Shown: positions 11,198-23,252 of the stretch, one piece after another | Position numbering within the stretch: the stretch's first letter is position 1 | Layout: each line of letters opens with the position of its first letter | NCBI GenBank assembly: GCA_002917775.1 | Contig: KZ627156.1 | Span: forward strand, 1,162,838-1,226,837 | Source of the DNA: Glaciozyma antarctica PI12 | Lineage: Eukaryota > Basidiomycota > Microbotryomycetes > Kriegeriales > Camptobasidiaceae | DNA: 64,000 nucleotides | Reading direction: 5' to 3' | Made by a program: the position numbers and the translations under genes | The notes under the pieces: generated by a model | Told to the model about the DNA's origin: nothing | Seen by the model: only the letters and a program-made list of their open reading frames with translations | The model's database searches: none

Positions 11198-11260
11198 AGG
11201 GTTTGCATTGCGGGGTTGGTACAGTGGGGGGATTGTGAATACGTTATACTGGAGGTGTGC

Positions 11261-13253
11261 TCATCGGTTGTTGCGGTAGTACCCGTACAGGATCGTTTTC
11301 GCAAAAGCGGAGAAGGTCGATCCCGGCGCTGTGATTCGGTCGTTAGCGAGAGAAGCGAGAGCGGGAGAGGAGGGACGTACTGCCGACCACCGAACGACCT
11401 TTCGCAATGACCTCTGCGTCGACGAACGGTTCCAGGAATGGACCCAGCCGCTCATCCTCGTCGTCGACCACGCTCTCGAGGTAATCTAGCTCCTCGACGC
11501 GCTTGAGGTTGAGCGTATTGATGGTGAGGAAGTCGGAGAGGAAGAAGATGCAAGGGAACGTGTTGTGGAAGAGGTCTAGGACGCGATCGTCTCGCGGGTC
11601 GAACGAGTCGGTCGCGACAAAGAGGGGAGTGTTGAGAGTTGCGAGAGGGGAGTTGGGAGGGTAGAGGACTGAGGGGCAGGCGAGGTGAGGAGAGGGATGG
11701 GCGACTTCGGAGGGATCGAGAGGGATGGGGAGGAGGGGGATGGGCCGTTGGGAGATGCCGGCGCGGTTGGAGAGGAGGAGGGATTCGGCGGTCGGGGGGT
11801 CGAGACCGTACACTTTTGTGAGGAGGAGGACGAAGACGCGTGCAGTTCGTTCGACAGCGACGTTCTGCAGGAGAGGAAAGAGTGAGCTCGAGATCTCGCA
11901 CGCGCGCAACCCTCGCTACTCACCTTGAACTTGTCGCCACTTCCTCCGACTCGCAGATGCAGCCCGACGTACTTGTTCCTCCCTCCCAACCGCTCCGCCA
12001 CCGTGTTACTGATCTCGTTCAGCAGCACCTCCTTGAACGCCATCTGCTTGTCCGCCCACTTCTTGATCGCCTTGTTCCGCTCGCTCCTCAGCGTGAGCCT
12101 CCCTCCTCCATACAGCCCTCCAAACTCCAGCAGCTTGTACTCATCGTACCGCTCAATTTCCTCCATCTCAATCAGCGTCTGAAACACCGTACCCTCCGGT
12201 CCAAGATCGCAAGCGGGTCCCGACGTATCACAGATCCGGTACGAGCGACGATCGAGGTCGGGGAACGACTTGATCTCTGAAGGAAGGATGTTGAGGGCGG
12301 TTTGGAACCAGGAGCGGTCGACGGTAGGGCGGTTGATAAGGCGTTGAGAGGCTGCGAAAGTTTTTGCGCCCAGGATCCAGGACCAGCTCGCTCGGCGAGA
12401 GTTCCACGCTGCTCCGCACTGCGTCCATGCGTCAGCTTCCTCCCTTCCGAAACGCCTGTGGCGGGATACGAACCTCGTGTCTCCGCACATCGGGATCTAG
12501 GATATCCCTGCAAGCCTGGAGGTCCGAATGCTCCGCCTTCTCGACGTCCCGCTGTAAACTGGGCGTAGCAGCCCACGCCACGGCATCTCCTAGCGTCACC
12601 GCCGGTACCAGGAGGGTCCTATTGAGTATCTGACCCAGAACGAGCGCATTGACGAACGCGATCCTGCGCACAGCGAATGAGTGACGGCTGGCGCGTGAGA
12701 GGGAGGGGACGCACCGCTGGTTGTGGAAGCCTGAATGGGCGAGGTAGGTGATGTAGCGCTCGTTGGGGTCGAGGGTGGCAGGGACGGGCCAGTCGTCTGT
12801 CGTGAGGCGGAGGTGATGAGGTCTTTGAGGGGGAGGCGGAGGTCGTTGAGGGGGAGGAGGGGGACGGGGCGGTTTGGGCACGGCGACGAAGGTGGAAGGA
12901 AGAGGTACGATTGGAGGTAGGGATTCGGGGAGGTGGAAGGAAGGTGAAGGAGGTAGTTCTGCGGCGTCCATACTGTCGAGGAGGTCGTGATCGCTGGAGG
13001 GAAGAGGAGGAGGAGGAGGTCGATGGGGATGTCCTCGAGGAGTGGAGGCAGGGATCGATAGCGCCGCACTTGTACCCCGTTCCTCCGATACGACTGCACT
13101 GGTGGGCGCGTAGACGAGAGGGAGGAGTCGCCCTCGAAAGCTCGGCACGTCCTGCCAGGTCTGCGCGAGAGTCGCGTCGCGAAGGGCAAACAGGCTCACC
13201 GCCGTGAAGCCAAACACGCACAGCAGGCTCGTCCTGAGAACCCGGCGCTCCAT
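11261..13253 (-). CDS. O-fucosyltransferase-like type II membrane glycosyltransferase
   Basis: The start at 13253 gives a short cytosolic end and one hydrophobic anchor (SLLCVFGFTAVSLFAL), then a long proline-rich stem, a Golgi type II layout. The catalytic part opens with ITYLAHSGFHNQRIAFVNAL and NRTLLVP; the split codon of QR across the first intron restores this motif. Later blocks include KYVGLHLRVGGSGDKF and NTFPCIFFLSDF, and the end APGSTFSAFAKTILYGYYRN comes from a separate small last exon. Order and motifs match the Pfam O-FucT family, which has many members in basidiomycetes. Donor (probably GDP-fucose) and acceptor are inferred from the family only. All introns are short GT-AG. Confidence 0.8.
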
Positions 13254-14320
13254 CTTCTTGGGCGTGCAGTGCGAAGGGCGATGGAGGGAGGAAGAGCAGG
13301 GAAGAGCGGGAGAGCTAGGAATGAATTGAACGTTGAGAACGTTGAGTTTCGATCGGCGGGCCCACGTCGCGTCCACGGTTGGTTGCTGTCAAGTATGTCG
13401 TAGTGTGCAGCAGGAGGAGGCACTACAGGGGAAGACAGCCAAGTCTTGAGGAGAGAGGGGGAACGCGACCAAAGGGGCGCCCACCCTTGGCAGCTGCCGT
13501 GGCGGGGGCCCTGGTGCGTCCTTCGCCTCCAGTTGAGTACGTTATTGTCCCTGTGTTGCTGTCTTAGGAGCTCCTGTACAGAAGCAGCAGATGTCTGGGC
13601 GACGCCCACTGAAAAGCACCGACCCCTCGGTGTAAGCTCCAGAGGGCGACCTAAGCTTGAGAGAGCGAAGGATGTCCAAGCGGAGCGAACAGGAAGGCGC
13701 CGAAGGAAGGCGCCGAAGGTCGAAGGCAAGGCAAGCTGGTACGCGAGCAGCTGAAGGAACGATAGCGATCCGGATGTAGGTTGCAGGAAAAGGCGATCTA
13801 CTGAGGATGGGGGTTGGGGTGCGTAAGGAAGGAGAGAGAGGGGAGTAACGAAGTGGAAGGACTAGGATCTCCTGGACAAAAGGGAGAACAAAGAGAGTTA
13901 GCGAGCAGCTCGACAAGTCGAGCGGAGGTCATGAGGTCCAGGCCTTACAGTCGGCGTCAGCTCCATCGCGCAGTTGCAGGAGAGCTCACCGAGTCGCCCA
14001 GCGAGGTTCACGAAGTAGCCGCAGGGCAGGCTATGCGCATCGGGGCTGACCGCGATCTAGTGAGCAGCTGGAGGGAACGAAGGAGAGAGGGAGGTGTCAA
14101 GGCGCGGAGGAGGAGCGTGCGGGCTGAGCGAGGTCCGAGGCCTTCTTCGAGCTCGTTGTTCGAGATGCGGTACTCGTTTGCAGGCCAACGACAGAGAAAG
14201 AAGAGAGCAGGTAAGAACGCGGCACACTTGATCGAAGCAGAGGAAGCCAAGGCGCCGGAAATCCGGGCTGGTGCAGCTTCGCAATCGAAACTGTGATTGT
14301 CCATTCTTCTCGCTCTGCCC
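13254..14320. other. intergenic, no gene seen
   Basis: About 1.07 kb between the fucosyltransferase-like start and the stop of the GPI-anchored protein gene, both on the minus strand. It must contain the fucosyltransferase promoter. Open frames on both strands here lack splice-consistent extensions or recognisable motifs, and I support none of them. Confidence 0.45.
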
Positions 14321-15441
14321 CTAGATCCACAACGCCGCCAAGGCGACAGCAGCCACTCCCACTGCTCCTCTAACGACTCCGACCCCGCTCCCATCCGCTC
14401 CACCGATGTTCCTGCGTCGTCAAGACCTCGTCAGCTCCTCGTCGCGCGCTCCTCGCCATAAAAAAAGGGACTCACGCCGCAATCCTCAACGCCGTCTCGT
14501 TACTCGTAACCCTCACCTCCCAAACCGCCACATCGCCGTCCGTCTCAATCCCATGATTCACTCCCTCAGAACTGTTCGCCTTGAGGAATCCCGAGACCAT
14601 CATCGAAGTCGTCTCGAATGTCCGGTTCGTTACGCGCGACTTGGTGCCTCCTGGCATCGTCGCGTTCCCCGTCAACCAGTCGCGCCCGTCGTCGTACCCG
14701 TTCGGTGCGATCATGTGGTTCGCGGCGAGGTCGAGCTCGTTTGAGGCGGCGAGGAAGTAGGCGCCTGTAGGAGCGAGAGTACCGTTCTGGACCTGCGAAG
14801 ACGTTAGCTCGAGGCGTCGAGTGGATTGGGGTTGGGGCGAAAGGAGGGAGAGAGGACGTACCCACCACCTCGCGTGATTCCCGCCTCGGAAGCTCTGGTA
14901 ACACGTCCCGATGACGGGATCACCAAAGTTGTGCCTCAAGATCCCACTCTGATTGACTGCTCCCTATCAGTTTAGCCTCACTCGCATGAGAGAGACGACG
15001 TACGAGCTCCGTTCCCGTCTCCCAGATCTGCCTGCTGCTTCGACCCTCCACTCATCCCAAAGCATTCTCCCCCTTGGTCGAGGGATACCATAAAGTCGAA
15101 GAAGCCGGGATCGGTGAGGATGAAGGGGTCGCTGGTAGAGGAGATGACACTGTGAAGGAGTCGAGGTCAGCTCCTTTTGCCTCAGGGGTTCGAAGGGACG
15201 AACACGTTGATCGGCTCGCCCAGTCCAGCCGGGAAGGTGCCTTGTGCGATCTGTAGTATCATATCAGCTGGTGTGGACTGCTCGATGGTGAGGAGACCCC
15301 TACAGTCAGCCAGCCTCCGGTGCTGGAGGAAGAGTTGAAGAAGCCTGCGGGCGCAGGAGTTTGACGTGTGGCGATGGGGGAAGCGAAGGAGCGAGTGGCG
15401 AGAGCTGCAAGCAGCAAAAGGGTAGTTGGATAGGGCAACAT
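14321..15441 (-). CDS. secreted, probably GPI-anchored protein of unknown function
   Basis: The start at 15441 gives a clear signal peptide (MLPYPTTLLLLAALATRSFAS) followed by a Thr/Pro/Ser-rich linker. Conserved-looking blocks follow: DPFILTDPGFFDFMVSLD, GGECFGMSGGSKQQ, GILRHNFGDPVIGTCYQSF, PTGAYFLAASNELDLA and NHMIAPNGYDDGRDW. Scattered N-x-S/T sites fit secretion. The frame seems to stop after TALRIAA, but a GT-AG intron leads to a last exon encoding a small-residue site (GGADGSG) and a hydrophobic end (GVAAVALAALWI), the layout of a GPI-attachment signal. I recall similar secreted proteins in other basidiomycetes but know no function. It diverges from DDB1 across ~430 bp. Confidence 0.75.
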
Positions 15442-15872
15442 GGTGGTGAGAGAGAGAGAGGCGTAGGAGTTGAGAACGCCGAGCCTAGGCGGATCCTGGG
15501 ACCTCTCGAAAGGATCGCCAGTGAGCCGAGCTGACGCAACGGTGCTGAGCAGCCGCTTTTCGAAGGGCGGAGCAGCTGCAGAAGCAGTAGTGGAGCAGGC
15601 GAGGCGGCGTAGGGGAGCGCCAGGGAGGAGGAAGAGCCCACTCGAGCTGAGCAAAGACGCGACGACGCGGAGGGACGCGGTACGGCGGCGAGAGCGAGCT
15701 CGACAGTTACTCCTTCTCCTCCTTCCACGCCACGCCCCACCGCCTCTACCAGACCAGCGCCGACTAGCTCACCTAGCGGCACCAGCTCCAAGCGCATCAC
15801 CAGCGGCGTGCACTCCCAACCCCTCCCAGCGCGCCGATCCCCACCTTGCAGCAGCCACACCTTGCAGCAGCC

Positions 15873-18800
15873 ATGCTCTACGTCGCCTCCGCCCAACCAG
15901 CCACCGCACAGCTTTCCGCCCTCTCCTGCGACTTCATTATCCCGTCCTTCAAATGCCTCATCATCAAGTGAGTACTCCCCGCCCGCCGAGTAGGCCGAGC
16001 TGATCGAGACGCGCGTGCTGCAGCAAGCTCACGAGGATCGAGGTGTGGGAACTTGCAAAGGACGAGGAGGGGCTGAGGATGGTGCTGGAGATTCCGGTGT
16101 GGGGTGCGGTGGCGGCGATGCAGGCGGTTAAGCTTGAGGTGAGTGAGAGGGCTGGTCTGGGAGAGAGTGTCGGTGGAGGTGCTGCTCAGGTTTGAGGTGG
16201 CTCTGCGTGCACTTCCAGGGGGTAATCGAGGAGCAGCTGGACGGTGTGGAGCGCAGGCAGCGAGGCCGTGCGATGGGCTATCGGCGCGAACCTGTTCGAG
16301 CTCAACCTCGGACAGAGGCGCTCGATATGCCGCCTGCGAACTGGCAGCTCGCTGCTTGCGAGACACTGGAGACGCTGTAAACAAAGGCTGGCCTAGCAAC
16401 CTGCAGCGAGCTAGCCGCCATCTCTCGACTAGCGACGACGAGGTGATCCTCAGTCCATCTACGCTCCTCGCAACGACAGGGCGACCATCGAACGTGTTTA
16501 TTCGTGCATTAGCCCGACGGGAGTGCATTCGATTGATAGCGCTCCCTTGACAGCGAAAGTCGGACGCGAACGGAGTGTGCAGCCTGTTTCTTCAGACAAG
16601 CCTCGCTGCGAGTTTTGGGCTTGCTCACGGAGGGAGGTAGAATAGTCCTCCACTTTCGAGACGGCGCACAAGGATTTGGTCCTTCTGCTCTCGCTTCGAT
16701 TACCGAGGAGGACACTCTGAGAATACACCTCGACACCCCCCTCCCTGCTGCGCGACCTCAATCGCTGACTCTCTCACTCTTCGCAGGGCCAATCGACTTC
16801 CTCTCTCATCGTCCTCACAGCTTCTCTCCAGCTCTTTGCCCTAACCTACTCCCCAACCGCCCCCCACATCCTCACAACTTCAACGACCTCGATCCTCGAG
16901 CAATACGGCCGCCTCTCCTTCCTCCAAACGATCCTCGTCGACCCCTCTCACCGCTGCCTCCTCGTCCACGCCTACAACGGACTCGCCCGCGTAATCCCTC
17001 TCACTCCTCCCAAGCCTTCCAAGCGGAACCAAGTCGCTTCGCCCGCGCTCGACCTCAGTAGGGGCTACAACGTTCGCCTTCCTTCGCTCAATATCACCTC
17101 GCTCGCTTTCCTTCCTCCCACTGCGGACCCCGAGGAACTATCGACGCTCGCGATGGTGTATTCGGACCACCTCGGTCGACGGATCTTGGAGATCCGGGAG
17201 CTGGATTTGGAGGAGAAGGAGCTGGTGGAAGAGGGGCTGGAAGTCGTGCTTGAGGATCCGGGGAGCGAGATTGTTATTCCTGTGGGAGGGGAAGGAGCAG
17301 GGAGGGGAGTGGTGGTGGTTGGGGAGGAGTCGTTGGTGTGGGCTGGGATGGGGGCGGAGAAGGGGAAGGGGAAGGAGGGGAAGGTCAAGTGCGCTATTCC
17401 CGTGGGCAACATTCAGGCGTGAGTGCTTTCGTTTGATGGCCTGGAGATCGCGGCTGATGGAGTGTGCAGGTGGACGAAGTTGGAGGGAGGAGAGGACCGG
17501 TTCTTGCTCGGCGATATCTACGGCAAGCTCATCGTTTTGAACGTCGTGCGAGGGAGCGGAGGGAACGTTGTCGAGCTTGTCGCGACTGATCTTGGAGACG
17601 TGCGTGCTCTTTCTTTTCCCGCCGGCCTCGCTGACCCTTTGCGCAGACCTCCTCGCCCACCTCGATCGTCCACCTCTCCCCCTCCCTCATCTACCTCTCC
17701 TCCCGCTTCGCCGACTCCCAACTCGTCCGTCTCCCCTCCAACCTCTCCTCATCGCAAGACAAGGACCGCATGGTCGTAGAAGAAGACGACAGCCTCGCCC
17801 TCGTCGCGACTTTCGCGGGTCTCTCCCCTATCCTCGACTGCTGCGTCGTCGAAGCCGAAGGCGGAGGAGCGAGTCACGTCGTTACGTGCTCCGGCGCATA
17901 CAAGGGCGGATCGCTGAGGGTTGTGAGGCAGGGCGTGGGCCTGAGCGAGCTGGCGAACTTGGAGATGGAGAACATTCAGCGGATTTGGTCGCTACGGCGG
18001 GAATCGAGGTGCGTCGGTGTGTCAAGAGGCTCGGGACGACGCTGACGAACTTAGCAGCTTCGACGAGCTGCTCGTCTTGAGCTCCTTCAACGAGACGCGC
18101 GTCCTCTCGTTCTCGTCCGCGGAAGGCGCCGAGGACGAGATCGAGGAGATCGATCTCCCCGCCTTCGTCGCCGAAACAGCAACTCTCCTCGCCTGCCATC
18201 TCGGCTCTCTCTTCGCGCAAGTCACAGCGAGCGGAATCGGCTACTCGGACGGAACGGATGCGAACGTGGGGAGGTGGGCACCGGAGGGAGGGAAGAAAAT
18301 CACGTTGGCGGTTACGGACGGAACGCGCGTCGTGCTGGCGGTTGAGGGTGGAGTGATTGTGCTGCTGGAGGAGCAGGCTGGTAGACTCGTTCAGGTCGGG
18401 TGCGTGGAGTCCCCTAGTCGCGAAAAGGAGCCGAGCTGACGACGTTCTTCGCAGGTCGACGCAGCTCGCGAACGAGATTGCTTGCCTCGACATCGCCACC
18501 GTTGGATCGGAAACCGTCGCCGCAGTCGGTCTTTGGACAGCGCAAACGGTCCTCCTCATCTCCATCCCGACTCTCGCCACCCTCTCGTCCCAGATCCTTG
18601 ACACGACCTACCTCATTCGCTCCGTCCTCCTCACCACCTTCTCCGATGGGATCACCCACCTCTTCGCCGGCCTCGGAGACGGCTCTCTCACCAGCTTCGT
18701 CGTCGACAAGGCTTCGGGGAGCGTCGTGGAAAGCACACGCAAGACCGTCACCCTTGGGACGAGGCCGATCGTCATGTGCGACTTCACGACGAAGGGCGTT

Positions 18801-20449
18801 GTGAACGTCTTCGTCTCGAGCGATCGACCGACGGTCATCTCGCGCGCTGGCGACAAGCTCGTCTACTCGAGCGTCAACCTCAAGGTGCGTTCGCCTCTCG
18901 TTCCTCCAATTCGCTTCGCTGACCCCATGCTGGCAGAACATCAACGCCGTCGTCGCTTTCAACTCCAGCGCCCACCCCTCCGCACTCGCTCTCGCCTCGC
19001 CTACCGAGCTTCGCATCGGTCGCATCGAGGACATTCAGCGCGTTGACATTCGAGCGATCCCGCTTGACGAGCCAATCCAAGGAGGATCGCCCACGACCCG
19101 GCCTCGAAAGCGTATGGTGTCGCGTGCCTCAGGCGCGATATCAACCGAGTGACGGGAGAGCAGGCGACGCAGGGGTCCGTCAAGGTGTTCGACGATCAGT
19201 CCTTCGAGGGTGCGTTCAGACTGACCTGTTGCTCTTCGCGTTTTTGGAGCTCACCTCTCGCATCTCGCAGTACTCGCCGACATCTCCCTCGAGCCTCAGG
19301 AGGAAGGTCAGAGCATCGCCGTTCTCTCAGTCGGCAGCGTCAAGATGTTCGTCGTCGGCACGGCCTACGTTCTTCCGACCGAGCAGGAGCCTACGAAAGG
19401 ACGCATCCTCATCTTCGGCGAGGTCGCCGATCGCAAGTTCGAGATGACCAGCTCGCACGTCGTCAGCGGCTGCCCGTACGCGCTTGCCACCCTCGCCGAC
19501 GGCTTTCTCGCCGCCGCCGTCAATTCCCAGGTGCGTTCAGTCTCCTCTTCAGTCTTCTCGGCTCACGCTTCGTACACAGGTCGAGGTCTACTCCGTCGAC
19601 TCGACCACTCTCGCCCTCACCCCCGCAGCCTCCTGGGGCGGCTCCTTCATCTCCCTCAACCTCGCCAGCTGCGCTGACAACACCCTCCTCGTCGGCGACG
19701 CTCTTCGCTCCGTCACTCTCCTCAAGTTTACTTCCGACCCTCCGAAGCTCGAAGAGGTCGCGCGGGACTACAGCGCGCGCTACATGTCGGCGGTCGAGAG
19801 CCTCGTCGGGACGACCGAGTACATCGGCGCCGAGACGGATCTCAACCTCTTCACGGTTCAGAAGGAGAATGTTACGAACACGCGGAGCATGGTTGAGGAG
19901 TACGCTTTGGCGCCGAGGGGGATGTTCCACCTGGGGGAGATGGTCTCCAAGTTTGCGCATGGTTCGTTCTCACTTGCGCCAGTCCTTGGAGCGAGCTGAC
20001 TTTCACGTACGTTCAGGCTCGCTCGTTCAGCAATTCGGAGATAACGCAGGCGTCGCCTCCCCGCGACTCATCTTCACCACCTCGGCTGGATCTCTCGGCG
20101 TCATCGTCGAGCTGGACGCCGCGTCGTCGAAGGTGCTCTCCGATCTCGAGCGGAACATGCGACGAGTAGTCAAGGGCGTGGGCGAGCTCAAGCAGGAGGA
20201 GTGCGTACATTCCTTCGTGATTTGGCGAGTGAAAGCTGACGACGCGCGCGCAGCTGGCGGTCCTTCAAGTCGGAGAGGAGTATCGCTCCTCCAGCCGGCT
20301 TCGTCGACGGCGATTTCGTCGAGCTCTTCGCGGAGCTCTCAAAGGACGACTTGGACGCGGTTATGGAGGGAGGATCAGAGCATGAGAAGCTCACCGCTAG
20401 TCGGGAGGAGCTGCTGAAGCTCGTGGAGGAGTTGATGCGGATGCATTAG
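15873..20449 (+). CDS. DDB1: DDB1, CUL4 ubiquitin-ligase adaptor / UV-damaged-DNA-binding protein 1
   Basis: More than ten exons encode a full-length protein of the DDB1/CPSF160/SF3b130 family, here over 1100 residues. It starts MLYVASAQPATAQLS, matching the DDB1 N-terminus (VASAQKATAV in animals as I recall), rather than SF3B3 or CPSF160. Later landmarks are EIACLDIATVG, HLFAGLGDGSL, RGRILIFG-like KGRILIFGEVAD, VLADISLEPQEEGQS and the C-terminal VEELMRMH. The three-propeller fold docks WD40 receptors on Cullin-4 and acts in nucleotide-excision repair and replication licensing. Exon 1 is 15873-15967 and exon 2 is 16024-16138. Intron 2 (16139-16786, 648 nt) is exceptionally long for this window; all later introns are ~50 nt. 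The frame runs unbroken to TAG at 20447-20449. Confidence 0.92.
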
Positions 20450-20564
20450 TCGGAAGAGCGTTTCGTACATATGTACTTGCGCGTTGGAATAGTGTCTTAT
20501 CGCTCTCGCTTTCGCATCTCCACACATGGTTCTTTGCACCGTCACTCTCTACCCAATCCGCCCC

Positions 20565-21382
20565 TCACCAGCTCGCATCCCAAGACTCGCCCTCAAGATC
20601 CGCCTGCTCCACCCTCGCCTCCTGCTGCCTAGCCGTGATCGCCTCCATCACCGTCCCAAGAATCCTAACGCTGCGCTCCTCCGCAATCTCCAGAAACCTT
20701 CTCATTCCCGCCTCCTCCATCCCGCTCCAGAGCCTGCTCGTCCCTCTATTGACGCGAAGCGGCTGCTGCCACAAAGGCGATCCCTCGTACTCCGCCTCGC
20801 CCCCAAAGTCGTAATCCTCGAACCCGCCTGCTTCCGCGCTGTAGACGTTCAGCGTGATCGTTCGTAGCGAGGAGAGAGGGGGAGCGTCGAAGAACGAGAT
20901 GAGCTCGTCGACGGCGACGGGCGAAGAGTGGCCGAAGGTGAGGTGCTCGAGGGGAAGAGAGTCGGAGAAGAAGTTGTCGAAGAGGGAGTAGATTGGATGT
21001 ATCCCGTAATGGAGAGTTCGACGAGAGAGGTGAATCGTGAGGGGGAGGTGTGGAGTCCAGGACCGGTTCGTCAGAGCTGGTGAAAAGGGAGAGAAGCGAT
21101 TGGGTGTTCAGGACCGAGGCGGGAATCGTAACCAAGTCGATGGCGTTGGCTTCGACAAACAGGGCGAGCGAGGTAAGGTTCGGAGAGGCGGCAGGCGGGA
21201 TGAAATGAGGGATTGGGCGTCGACAGGTCCATAGATGAAGGGCCGTCGTAGGTAGATGATGTAAAGAGGGGTGGCGAATAGTCGTAGGAGATGCGGACTC
21301 GGAGCGTCTTGAGGTGCGGGAGGAAGAGGTAGGGAGGCGTCGCCACCGCTTGCGAAGCCGCTTGACAAGCCTCAGCGTCCTC
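20565..21382 (-). pseudogene. F-box/LRR-like gene copy B2, frame-broken, 5' side lost in gap 2
   Basis: On the minus strand, from the gap edge, EDAEACQAASQAVATPPYLF and SSTYDGPSSMDLSTPNPSFH are near-identical to copy B1 at 4.2-4.4 kb. LTSLALFVEANAIDL, SRFTSLVELSITGYI and DSLPLEHLTFGHSSPVAVDE follow in other frames, so at least two frame changes separate the blocks. The C-terminal part runs through ISFFDAPPLSSLRTITLNVY to a TGA at 20565-20567, about 110 residues beyond where B1 stops. Either decay or low-quality sequence near the gap explains the shifts. It ends only ~115 bp from the DDB1 stop, tail to tail. Confidence 0.6.
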
Positions 21383-22316
21383 NTCGNNNNNNNNNNNNNN
21401 NNNNNNNNNNNNNNNNNNNNNNNNNNNNNNNNNNNNNNNNNNNNNNNNNNNNNNNNNNNNNNNNNNNNNNNNNNNNNNNNNNNNNNNNNNNNNNNNNNNN
21501 NNNNNNNNNNNNNNNNNNNNNNNNNNNNNNNNNNNNNNNNNNNNNNNNNNNNNNNNNNNNNNNNNNNNNNNNNNNNNNNNNNNNNNNNNNNNNNNNNNNN
21601 NNNNNNNNNNNNNNNNNNNNNNNNNNNNNNNNNNNNNNNNNNNNNNNNNNNNNNNNNNNNNNNNNNNNNNNNNNNNNNNNNNNNNNNNNNNNNNNNNNNN
21701 NNNNNNNNNNNNNNNNNNNNNNNNNNNNNNNNNNNNNNNNNNNNNNNNNNNNNNNNNNNNNNNNNNNNNNNNNNNNNNNNNNNNNNNNNNNNNNNNNNNN
21801 NNNNNNNNNNNNNNNNNNNNNNNNNNNNNNNNNNNNNNNNNNNNNNNNNNNNNNNNNNNNNNNNNNNNNNNNNNNNNNNNNNNNNNNNNNNNNNNNNNNN
21901 NNNNNNNNNNNNNNNNNNNNNNNNNNNNNNNNNNNNNNNNNNNNNNNNNNNNNNNNNNNNNNNNNNNNNNNNNNNNNNNNNNNNNNNNNNNNNNNNNNNN
22001 NNNNNNNNNNNNNNNNNNNNNNNNNNNNNNNNNNNNNNNNNNNNNNNNNNNNNNNNNNNNNNNNNNNNNNNNNNNNNNNNNNNNNNNNNNNNNNNNNNNN
22101 NNNNNNNNNNNNNNNNNNNNNNNNNNNNNNNNNNNNNNNNNNNNNNNNNNNNNNNNNNNNNNNNNNNNNNNNNNNNNNNNNNNNNNNNNNNNNNNNNNNN
22201 NNNNNNNNNNNNNNNNNNNNNNNNNNNNNNNNNNNNNNNNNNNNNNNNNNNNNNNNNNNNNNNNNNNNNNNNNNNNNNNNNNNNNNNNNNNNNNNNNNNN
22301 NNNNNNNNNNNNNNNN
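21383..22316. other. assembly gap 2 (N run)
   Basis: A run of N of about 930 positions (two called stretches near the left edge) between head-to-head copies B2 and A2. It mirrors gap 1, which lies between A1 and B1. The missing sequence should hold the F-boxes and shared promoter of both genes. Confidence 0.99.
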
Positions 22317-23252
22317 AAACTCGCTCTGGTGTCATACCTTTGTTTCTTCAGGGGAGTTACTCTCTTCCCCAGCTGGAGGAGTTGGCGCTGTTCGATGCCG
22401 TTCCCGACGTCAACCCTGTCCATCCCCACACCCACGCCCGACTCCCCTTCTACCCACAGCTCAACCATCTCCAGCTCAACTTCGACTACTGGGCTACTAC
22501 TAAAGCTCTCTTCCGCCAGTCGGCAAAGGAGTCCACGAGTCTACGGCTCGAGACGATCATCGTCCCTCACCCTCGAAGGACCTCTTCCTGAACTCCCACC
22601 AGTCTCCTTCCTCGCCATCTTTGTCAACCTCGAGCAACTCCACCTCACGGACTTCAACCTAAATCGCAATTTCAGTCCTACCCTCGAATCCGTGACGCCC
22701 CGCGTCAAGTCCCTCACCCTCGCCTGGGATTTGCCGAGATGGAGCTTCTTGCCCGGTCTCCTCCAGCGGCGTAGCACTTCCATCGACTCGGTCATCAAAC
22801 GCTCCACCTGCCTCACCGAGCTCGCCCTCAGCGGTCCCATCTTTGGCGACGGGCTCTTCGACTACCTCCGAGACCCTCTCCCCCTCGAATCCCTCACTTT
22901 TGGCGAAGGCGCCATCGTCACTATCGCTCAGCTTCGCCAGCTCGTCGAACCCGGACCCGACAAGCTCTCGTCTCTCAAGAAGCTGACGCTGAACGCGCTC
23001 AAAGGGAAGGAGGGAACGACGAGCTTGAGTGGCGGATCGGTCCTCAGGGACGAGGAGGGGCTTGCGATGCCTTACCCGGACTGGGAACTGCCGAAATGGA
23101 CGGACGCGTTTTCGCAGGAGGGGATGGAGGGGCTGCTCGAGCTGGCAGAGATGGAGGGAGTCGAGATGGGGGGATCAACGTGTGAGGCGCTGAGGGTGCA
23201 GCGAGCGTACGACGAGGAGGTGGAGTATCTCGAGGGCTCGTCGGAGGAGTGA
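22317..23252 (+). pseudogene. F-box/LRR-like gene copy A2, 3' part; one frame change
   Basis: Leaves gap 2 with SYSLPQLEELALFDAVPDVN, then FYPQLNHLQLNFDYWA and TSLRLETI, matching A1. One frame change near 22560 is needed to reach SLTLEGPLPELPPVSFLAIF; from there the frame is open to TGA at 23250-23252. Leucine-rich repeats continue (LEQLHLTDFNL, LTELALSGPIF, PLPLESLTFGEG). The family's C-terminal signature PYPDWELPKWTDAFSQEGM appears near the end. If the single shift is a sequence error the gene could be intact, with its 5' part in the gap. By family resemblance it would be an SCF substrate receptor of unknown target. Confidence 0.6.

Noticed and set aside
13379-14320. Possible extra gene between the fucosyltransferase-like and GPI protein genes
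   Set aside because: No open frame there has a splice-consistent extension or recognisable motif.
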